The notes under the pieces: generated by a model
Databases searched by the model: none
Seen by the model: the letters and a program-made list of their open reading frames with translations, nothing else
Told to the model about the DNA's origin: nothing
Source: Streptomyces sp. 6-11-2
GTDB taxonomy: Bacteria > Actinomycetota > Actinomycetes > Streptomycetales > Streptomycetaceae
Length of the DNA stretch: 64,000 bases
Direction: 5' to 3'
Assembly (NCBI RefSeq): GCF_006540305.1
Contig: NZ_BJOR01000002.1
Location: forward strand, 62,001 to 126,000
Shown here: in pieces, positions 58,648 through 64,000 of the stretch
How positions within the stretch are numbered: position 1 is the stretch's first letter
Layout of the letters: each line of letters starts with the position of its first letter
Program-made: the position numbers and the translations under genes

Positions 58648-59316
58648 ATGGCGGAGACGGCCACGAAGGCGCGGCTCTACGACGCGTTCGCGGCCAGCGG
58701 GAAGGCGCTGGCCAGCGGGAAGCGGCTGGAACTGCTCGACCTCCTCGCCCAGGGCGAGCGCACGGTCGACGCGCTCGCGAAGGCGGCGGGACTGAATCTG
58801 ACGACCGCTTCCGCGCACCTCCAGACCCTCAAGCAGGCCGGGTTCGTCAGCACCCGGCGTGAGGGCGTACGCATCCACTACCGGCTCGCCGGTGACGACG
58901 TCGCCGAACTGTTCGCCCTGCTGCGCAAGGTCGCCGAGACCCATCAGGCCGGTGTTCCGGCCGCCCGCGACGCCTACCTCGGCGACGGCGGCGGCCGCAC
59001 GGTCACCCGGGACGAGCTGCGGACCCGCGCGGAATCCAAGCAGGTGGTGCTCCTGGACGTCCGCCCGGTCGAGGAGTACCGGGCGGGGCACATTCCCGGT
59101 GCCGTCTCCATCCCCGTCGAGGAACTGGCCGACCGCGTCGGTGAACTGCCCGAGGACGCCGAGGTGGTCGTCTACTGCCGTGGCGAGTACTGCGTCCTCG
59201 CCCACGACGCCGTCCGCCTCCTCACCGAGAACGGCCGCCGCGCCATCCGCCTCAACGACGGGATGCTCGAATGGCGCCTGGCGGAGCTGCCCGTGGACGC
59301 GGGAGCCGGCGCATGA
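58648..59316 (+). CDS. ArsR-family repressor fused to a rhodanese domain
   Basis: A 222-residue protein from ATG 58648, after GGAGG and GGAG. Residues about 15-100 form the ArsR winged helix: GKALASGKRLELLDLLAQGE, LAKAAGLNLTTASAHLQTLK and TRREGVRIHYRLAGDDVAEL. Residues 118-215 are a rhodanese domain (VLLDVRPVEEYRAGHIPGAV) with an active-site loop EVVVYCRGEYCVLAHDAV; Cys177 is the catalytic position and Cys182 could trap it. Such fusions are expected to sense persulfide or related reactive sulfur by chemical modification and release DNA. Its gene overlaps the cysteine-desulfurase gene by four bases. Confidence 0.93.
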   Translation: MAETATKARLYDAFAASGKALASGKRLELLDLLAQGERTVDALAKAAGLNLTTASAHLQTLKQAGFVSTRREGVRIHYRLAGDDVAELFALLRKVAETHQAGVPAARDAYLGDGGGRTVTRDELRTRAESKQVVLLDVRPVEEYRAGHIPGAVSIPVEELADRVGELPEDAEVVVYCRGEYCVLAHDAVRLLTENGRRAIRLNDGMLEWRLAELPVDAGAGA

Positions 59317-60500
59317 TCCACCGTCCGCCGCCGCACCCGGGCCTGACCGGCGGACCGGTCTACCTCGACTACAACGCCACCACACCCGTCGACCCACGCG
59401 TCGTGGAAGCGATGCTGCCCCACCTGACCGGCCACTTCGGCAACCCCTCCAGCACCCACCCCTACGGCAGCGAACCCCGCAGCGCCCTCACGGCGGCGCG
59501 TGCCCAGGTCGCCGAGCTGATCGGTGCCCGCCCGGGCGAGATCGTCTTCACCTCCTCCGGCTCCGAGGCCGACCTGCTCGCCCTGCGCGGAGCCACCCTG
59601 GCCGCCACCCGGACCCGCCCCCACGTCATCACCCAGGCCACCGAACACCCCGCGATCCTCGCCACTTGCCAGGCCCTCGAACTCCTCCACCACGCACGGA
59701 TCACGGTGCTGCCCGTCGACCGCGAGGGCCTGGTCGACCCGGCCGCGCTGACCGCCGCGCTCGACGACGACACCGTGCTGGTCTCGGTCATGGTCGCCAA
59801 CAACGAGACCGGCGCCCTCCAGCCGGTGAGGGAACTGGCCGACGCCGCTCACCGGGCCGGAGCGCTGCTCCATTGCGACGCCGCCCAGGCCGTCGGGAAA
59901 ATCCCGCTGGACGTACGGGAGTTGGGCGCCGACCTGCTCACGGTCGTCGGGCACAAGATGTACGCGTCCAAGGGTGCGGCCGCCCTGTTCGTGCGCGACG
60001 GTGTGCGACTGGAGCCGGTCGTCTACGGCGGCGGCCAGGAACGCGGGCTGCGCGCCGGCACCGAGAACGTCGCCCTCGCCGTCGCCCTGGGCGCCGCCGC
60101 GCAGCTCGCCGCCGACGACCTCGCCGACGGTGCGCACGAGCGGATCAGGGGCCTGCGCGACGAACTGCACCAGCGACTCGTCGATGCCCTGCCCGGGCGG
60201 GTCCGGCTCAACGGACCCGTGGAACAGCGGCTGCCCAACACGCTGAACATCGGCATCGACGGCGTACCGGGACACCGCGTTCTGGACGGCGCACCCCGGA
60301 TCGCCGCCTCGACCGGCTCCGCGTGCCACAGCGGCATCCACACCCCCTCGCCCGTCCTCACCGCCATGGGCACCGACCCCGCGCGGGCCCTGGAAGCCGT
60401 CCGGCTCTCCCTCGGCCGCTGGACCACCCGGGACGAGATCGGGGCAGCCGCGACCGCGATCGCCGCCGCGGTGAACGTCTTCGCGGCAGGCACCCGGTGA
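59313..60500 (+). CDS. Cysteine desulfurase (NifS/IscS-like)
   Basis: A 395-residue PLP enzyme starting in an ATGA overlap with the sensor gene. Motifs: YLDYNATTPVDPRVVEAMLP, FGNPSSTHPYGSEPRSALTA, SSGSEADLLALRGATLA, NNETGALQPVRELADAAHR, the PLP Lys215 in LTVVGHKMYASKGAAALFVR, and the persulfide-forming Cys338 in STGSACHSGIHTPS. It takes sulfur from cysteine to form an enzyme persulfide for delivery to TusA-like or cluster-assembly partners. Typical family length. Its last codons overlap the next gene (GTGA), completing a three-gene translational cascade. Confidence 0.93.
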   Translation: MIHRPPPHPGLTGGPVYLDYNATTPVDPRVVEAMLPHLTGHFGNPSSTHPYGSEPRSALTAARAQVAELIGARPGEIVFTSSGSEADLLALRGATLAATRTRPHVITQATEHPAILATCQALELLHHARITVLPVDREGLVDPAALTAALDDDTVLVSVMVANNETGALQPVRELADAAHRAGALLHCDAAQAVGKIPLDVRELGADLLTVVGHKMYASKGAAALFVRDGVRLEPVVYGGGQERGLRAGTENVALAVALGAAAQLAADDLADGAHERIRGLRDELHQRLVDALPGRVRLNGPVEQRLPNTLNIGIDGVPGHRVLDGAPRIAASTGSACHSGIHTPSPVLTAMGTDPARALEAVRLSLGRWTTRDEIGAAATAIAAAVNVFAAGTR

Positions 60501-60814
60501 CCGCCGCCGGCGAGGCGGACATTACGGTCGACGGCACCGGACTCCTGTGCGTCACCCTCCTGCTCGGACTCCGTGCCGCCATCGAAGACGCCGCCCCCGG
60601 CACCCACGTACACGTCATGGCCACCGACCCCGCGGCCCCGCTCGACCTCCCCGCCTGGTGCCACATGACCGGCCACCACTACCTCGGCCCCGTCCCGAAC
60701 ACCGCCGAACCCCCGGTCTACGCCCTCCGCCTGACCACCGACGCGCGCCCGACCCACCCCGATGCCCCCTGGCACACCACCGAACCGTCCGCCGGCCGAC
60801 GGGAGTTCACGTGA
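60497..60814 (+). CDS. TusA-like sulfur-carrier protein lacking CPxP
   Basis: A 105-residue protein from GTG 60497, in a GTGA overlap with the desulfurase. It has the alpha/beta TusA fold: TVDGTGLLCVTLLLGLRAAI, then PGTHVHVMATDPAAPLDLPA and WCHMTGHHYLGPVPNTAEPP, with VYALRL as the last strand. TusA normally has CPxP at the carrier Cys; here Cys18 is followed by Val-Thr, so the loop differs, and a second Cys54 sits where many actinobacterial homologs have one. It probably receives sulfur from the desulfurase. A further frame begins at GTG 60811 in another GTGA overlap but runs into the antisense of the next gene and looks like a lost gene's start. Confidence 0.78.
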   Translation: MTAAGEADITVDGTGLLCVTLLLGLRAAIEDAAPGTHVHVMATDPAAPLDLPAWCHMTGHHYLGPVPNTAEPPVYALRLTTDARPTHPDAPWHTTEPSAGRREFT

Positions 60815-60933
60815 ACCCGACGTTCGAGGACAGCGCCCGGACGAGCGCACGCATCGTCGCCCGTCCGGACTCCGGGCCCTCGGGTCCAGGGCGTTCCTCC
60901 CTCGGCTCCCTGGAGACGCCCCCGCCGGGGCGG

Positions 60934-62652
60934 TCAGATCTGGACGCCCGGGCGGTGTTGGGGACCGCGTGGGCCGTAGTCGATGTCCGCCATGCGGTGT
61001 CCGGATTCGACGGCGGTCGGCGGTGCGTCGTACTTGTCCATGACGGCTTCGATGAAGAGCATGCTGTCGTGCGGTGAGGCCAGCGCCTCCTTCAGTTCGT
61101 CCGGGGTCCGTACCACGGCCGTCCGGGCGTTCGTCCCCGGATGGAGGACCTTGGGCAGGTCGGCGTAGGCCCAGTTGGCGATGTCGTTGAAGCGCCCGTC
61201 CTTTCCGCAGATGGTGCGCTCGATGGTGTAACCGCCGTTGTTGATCAGGAAGATGACGGGCTTCAGGTCGTGCCTGAGCATGGTCGACACCTCCTGCGCC
61301 GTGAGCTGGAAGGATCCGTCGCCCACGAACAGCAGGTGGCGGCGTTCCGGTGCGGCCAGGAGCGTGCCCAGGACCGATCCCACGCTGTAGCCGATCGAAC
61401 CCCAGACGGCCTGGGTGACGATGGAGCACCGCGGCGGCAGGTCCAGGCCCCAGCAGCCGGCCTCGGAGGTGCCGTCCTCGGCGATGAGCACGTCGCCCTC
61501 GCGGACGAAGTCCTGGACGATGCTCCAGTACGCCGCCTGGGTCAGCGGGTCGGATCCCGCCACCGTACTGGGTTCCCGTGGTGTGCCGGCCGGCCGTGCG
61601 TATCCGGACTCCTTGGCCGGGGCGCCGTCGGCGACCCGGCGGAGCAGTTCCTTCAGGTAGACGCCCTGGTAGCTGTCCGGTCCGATGTCCACGCTGTCAC
61701 CGCGGGCGTCGATCCGTCCCGCGGGGAGCGCGTCGCTGAAGCCGCCGCAGGTGGTGTCCACCCGCCGTACTCCGATCGCCAGCAGCCCGTCGCTGTTCTC
61801 CACCGCCTCGCGGATCTCGGGCTTGCTGCCCGAGCCCGCGTAAAGCCCCAGGAAGTACGGGCTGTTCTCGTCGACGATCCCCTTGCAGGTGTACATGGCC
61901 GCGATCGGGGCCTTCAGCTTGGCGGCCAGCTCCAGCAGTTCACCGGTCACCTGGAAGCGGTCGGCATCGAGGTCGAGGAGGATCGCGGGCGAACGGGCGT
62001 TGGTGAGGCGCGCGACGATCGCGTCGGCACACGCCGTCAGCCGCTCCGGGTCGCTCTTCGGTATCGCCGGCACCAGCGGTTCCGCCGGAACCTCGACGTC
62101 CAGGTGCGCGATGTCGGAGGGCAGCTCCAGGTAGACCGGGAGCTTGCGCTGCCAGGCGGTCAGGATGAGCCGGTCGATCTCCCGCACGGCGTTCTGCGGT
62201 GTCAGCCGGGCCTGTGCCGCGGTGACCTGTGCGTAACCGCGCAGCACGTCGTCGTACTCGGGCTCCCCGGAGGTGTGGTGCATCCGCAGCTTGCGGTCCA
62301 GCGCCTTCAACGGAACCGATCCGCAGACGCAGATGACGGGAACGTGCTCGCTGTAGGCGCCCGCGACACCGTTGATGGCGCTCCACGCCCCGACGCCGTG
62401 CGTCACGACGAGTCCGGAGATCCCGTTCATCCGCGCGTATCCGTCGGCGGCGTAGGCGGCGTTCAACTCGTTGCAGTTGCCCACCCACATGAAGTCGTGG
62501 CCGTCCTCCATCTGAAGGAGGAACTCGAGGTTGTAGTCACCCGCGACGCCGAACAGGTGCCCGATGCCCACCTCCCGCAAGCGACGCAGGAGGAAGTCAC
62601 CGATACTCGCCGTTGACGGCGCGGTCCTGGATGATGCGGTCGTGGTCGTCAT
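60934..62652 (-). CDS. Thiamine-diphosphate decarboxylase, pyruvate/indolepyruvate type
   Basis: A 572-residue enzyme from ATG 62652, with an extra 16-residue Thr/Ser-rich head. ThDP features: GIGHLFGVAGDYNLEFLLQM, catalytic Glu62 in NCNELNAAYAADGYARMNG, the paired His125-His126 in LRMHHTSGEPEYDD, and the cofactor motif LFVGDGSFQLTAQEVSTMLR then NNGGYTIERTICGKDG. This set is that of pyruvate, indolepyruvate and phenylpyruvate decarboxylases. Pyruvate would give acetaldehyde. It is the third gene of the encapsulin operon, 41 bases after the dehydrogenase. The TPP active site looks complete. Confidence 0.92.
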   Translation of the reverse strand: MTTTTASSRTAPSTASIGDFLLRRLREVGIGHLFGVAGDYNLEFLLQMEDGHDFMWVGNCNELNAAYAADGYARMNGISGLVVTHGVGAWSAINGVAGAYSEHVPVICVCGSVPLKALDRKLRMHHTSGEPEYDDVLRGYAQVTAAQARLTPQNAVREIDRLILTAWQRKLPVYLELPSDIAHLDVEVPAEPLVPAIPKSDPERLTACADAIVARLTNARSPAILLDLDADRFQVTGELLELAAKLKAPIAAMYTCKGIVDENSPYFLGLYAGSGSKPEIREAVENSDGLLAIGVRRVDTTCGGFSDALPAGRIDARGDSVDIGPDSYQGVYLKELLRRVADGAPAKESGYARPAGTPREPSTVAGSDPLTQAAYWSIVQDFVREGDVLIAEDGTSEAGCWGLDLPPRCSIVTQAVWGSIGYSVGSVLGTLLAAPERRHLLFVGDGSFQLTAQEVSTMLRHDLKPVIFLINNGGYTIERTICGKDGRFNDIANWAYADLPKVLHPGTNARTAVVRTPDELKEALASPHDSMLFIEAVMDKYDAPPTAVESGHRMADIDYGPRGPQHRPGVQI

Positions 62653-62693
62653 GGTGTCCGTCCCCTGTCAGGCCGTTCGTCGGGCCCCCCGAC

Positions 62694-63644
62694 TCAGGTC
62701 GCCCCCACGGCAATGGCCCGTTCGGCGGCTTCGCGCAGCACCCGGGCGCTCTTCTCCAGGGCCCGTCGCTCCTTGGGCGTCATGGCGGGCTCGTGCATCT
62801 GCTGGACGCCGCCCGCTCCGAGAACGCTGGACAGGGAGAGCGTGACCCCGTGGGCGGAGGAGTGAGCGGCCACCGGCAGCACCGCGCGTTCGTTGCGCAG
62901 GACCGCCTCGACGAGCCGGGCGGAGACGGCGCCGATGCCGTACTGGCTCGCGCCGGTGCCCTCGATGATGGTGATGTTGGCGTACCGGATGTCGTTCTCG
63001 ACCTCTTCGCGTATGTCCTCGACCGACCGGCCGTCCTGGGCGAGCAGTTCGGCGACGGGAATGCCGCCGACACCCGCCGAGGACCACAACAGCACCTCGG
63101 AGGTGCCGTGTTCGCCCACCACAAGGGCCTGCACGTCACGTGGCCGCACCCGCAGGCGGTCGGCGAGCTGCACACGGAACCGGAGACTGTCGATGAGGGT
63201 GCCGGTCGAGAACACCCGGTCGTGCCCGGCGAGATGACGGGTGAGGTCGGCCAGCGGGTCCGGTGGGTCGGTGACCACCATCAGCACCGCCTCCGGCGCG
63301 ACCGCGACCACCCGGGGGACGACGTCGGCGAAGACCTTGGCATTGGTCTCCAGCAGCCGCAGGCGACCCTGGGGCTCGGACCGGTCGGTGGCGCCGCCGG
63401 CCTTCTCGTTGACGCCCGCGGTGATGGCGACGACGGCGGCGTCGGCCAGGTCACCGTAGCCACCGGAGCGTACGTCGACCGTGGGGGACAGCGGAGCGGC
63501 GTAGCGCAGGTCGGCGGCCACGCCGTCGGCGCGGGCGGTGTCGCGGTCGATCAGCACGATCTCCCGGCAGGTTCCCCCTCGTTCGACCAGGGACAGCGCC
63601 GTGGCCGACCCGACCGCGCCGACTCCCACGACGGCGGCTTTCAT
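62694..63644 (-). CDS. Lactate/malate dehydrogenase family enzyme, divergent
   Basis: A 316-residue NAD-dependent dehydrogenase from ATG 63644, overlapping the encapsulin stop by four bases (ATGA). The Rossmann start MKAAVVGVGAVGSATALSLV and NAD-Asp (VLIDRD) are normal. The family's catalytic His179 is in GEHGTSEVLLWSSAGVGG, where Asp of GEHGDSE is Thr. Asp152/Arg155 sit in LIDSLRFRVQL and an Arg in GRLRLLETN aligns with the mobile-loop Arg. The usual N-P-V-D is TDPPDP (125-130), so the substrate-facing Asn is Asp. The 2-oxo substrate may be unusual. The gene is translationally coupled to the encapsulin. Confidence 0.82.
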   Translation of the reverse strand: MKAAVVGVGAVGSATALSLVERGGTCREIVLIDRDTARADGVAADLRYAAPLSPTVDVRSGGYGDLADAAVVAITAGVNEKAGGATDRSEPQGRLRLLETNAKVFADVVPRVVAVAPEAVLMVVTDPPDPLADLTRHLAGHDRVFSTGTLIDSLRFRVQLADRLRVRPRDVQALVVGEHGTSEVLLWSSAGVGGIPVAELLAQDGRSVEDIREEVENDIRYANITIIEGTGASQYGIGAVSARLVEAVLRNERAVLPVAAHSSAHGVTLSLSSVLGAGGVQQMHEPAMTPKERRALEKSARVLREAAERAIAVGAT

Positions 63645-64000
63645 GCCCACCCCTCCGCGGGTGCGGACGGGGGAGTCGACCCCCGCGCGGGCACGACGGC
63701 TTCGCCGGTGTACACGAGGAAGGTCAGCGTCTCCTGGAAGTACAGCCGGATGCTGGTGTCGTCGTGCGACAGGTAACCGATGGACAGGTCCTGGCCGAGG
63801 CGCAGTTCGAAGTCCCCGCCCCGCGTCGACAGCAGGAAGGCCCCCTCGATGGCGGGTGCCCAGACGATGTCGCCGTCCAGCAACCGGGCGATGTGTTTGA
63901 TGATCGGGTAGCCGTAGTCGGACGTCTCGCTGACAGCGGTGTACGCCGCGGCGCTCAGCGCCAGGGCGTACGGGCCGCCGACACCGGCGAGCCGCAGCAC
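63641..64000 (-). CDS. Encapsulin shell protein (family 1 type), C-terminal 119 codons
   Basis: The frame runs off the right edge; its end is at TGA 63641. The last beta-rich part is characteristic: GDIVWAPAIEGAFLLSTRGG, DFELRLGQDLSIGYLSHDDT and SIRLYFQETLTFLVYTGEAV. This is the E-loop/A-domain tail of HK97-fold encapsulins such as Linocin-M18-like shells (GGDF-x-L-x-LGQDLSIGY...R-L-x-x-x-ET-x-TF). Such proteins form 20-40 nm icosahedra that enclose cargo carrying a short C-terminal targeting peptide. Here the coupled downstream genes are a dehydrogenase and a decarboxylase; neither has an obvious targeting tail. The N-terminal part lies outside. Confidence 0.9.
   Translation of the reverse strand: MLRLAGVGGPYALALSAAAYTAVSETSDYGYPIIKHIARLLDGDIVWAPAIEGAFLLSTRGGDFELRLGQDLSIGYLSHDDTSIRLYFQETLTFLVYTGEAVVPARGSTPPSAPAEGWA

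Noticed and set aside
59313..60500. Cysteine desulfurase as encapsulin cargo
   Set aside because: The known encapsulin-desulfurase pairing involves family-2 shells and a long disordered N-terminus on the enzyme; this desulfurase lacks it and belongs to the sulfur operon on the other strand.
60811..61077. Fourth gene of the sulfur operon starting at GTG 60811
   Set aside because: It begins in a neat GTGA overlap but soon enters the antisense of the decarboxylase and has no recognisable domain; at most the stump of a lost gene.
60934..63644. Decarboxylase or dehydrogenase as tagged encapsulin cargo
   Set aside because: Their C-termini show no LxIGSL-like targeting peptide, so cargo status is not claimed, only the operon link.

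Overview
The window looks like a stretch of a Streptomyces chromosome. Evidence: very high G+C with third-position G/C in every gene, frequent GTG starts, two mycothiol-dependent-isomerase paralogs, an ECF sigma/zinc anti-sigma pair, many secreted hydrolases and a short leader peptide of the Streptomyces type. No rRNA, tRNA, CRISPR array or intact insertion sequence was recognised. The region reads as accessory chromosome: intact operons separated by decayed gene fragments.

Layout. 1-2816: tail of a cupin-like gene, a chimeric response-regulator/histidine-kinase gene and a DUF418-type membrane protein. 2879-10327: a host-glycan locus with a secreted GH101 endo-alpha-N-acetylgalactosaminidase, a LacI regulator and a GH35 beta-galactosidase, with LacI-type operators before all three. 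10373-12778: TetR operon with two mycothiol-dependent-isomerase-like enzymes. 13029-19215: an orphan biosynthetic operon (methyltransferase, double CaiB-type CoA-transferase, UbiA prenyltransferase, AMP-ligase, remnant of an FAD oxidoreductase) headed by a small secreted peptide and ending at a 45-bp tandem repeat. 19490-20190: transposase and UDP-sugar dehydrogenase remnants. 20321-24494: two-component system divergent from an MMPL exporter. 24576-32200: DNA-glycosylase-like protein, P1 peptidase, NCS1 permease, aldo/keto reductase and CBS-BON protein, interleaved with remnants of PucR, CaiB, hydroxybutyryl-CoA dehydrogenase and VanB-type reductase genes. 32283-39633: secreted EEP hydrolase, GH33 sialidase, membrane-anchored Mrr-type nuclease, and a thiol-disulfide operon (DsbA-like, CcdA-like, CPVC membrane protein). 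39770-46487: ABC exporter, secreted phosphoesterase, ECF sigma/anti-sigma with an ATP-binding protein lacking a normal start, MgtC protein. 46694-55662: VOC protein, LysR/broken diaminopropionate lyase/LysE set, GH3 lipoprotein, SLT-domain protein, SDF symporter behind a Cys-containing leader peptide, GNAT proteins. 56202-60814: persulfide/sulfur locus with an ArsR-rhodanese sensor, cysteine desulfurase, TusA-like protein, MFS transporter and broken MBL and MFS genes, tied together by two nearly identical 20-bp candidate operators. 60934-64000: an operon of an encapsulin shell protein (cut by the window edge), a divergent lactate/malate dehydrogenase and a pyruvate/indolepyruvate decarboxylase.

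How the genes may work together (inference): GH33 sialidase, GH101 and GH35 could strip sialic acid, release core-1 Gal-GalNAc and split it. The ArsR-rhodanese, desulfurase and TusA genes overlap end to start and probably handle reactive sulfur. The encapsulin and the dehydrogenase are translationally coupled, with the decarboxylase 41 bases behind, which is an unusual shell-plus-pyruvate-enzyme arrangement and the strongest candidate here for an undescribed system.
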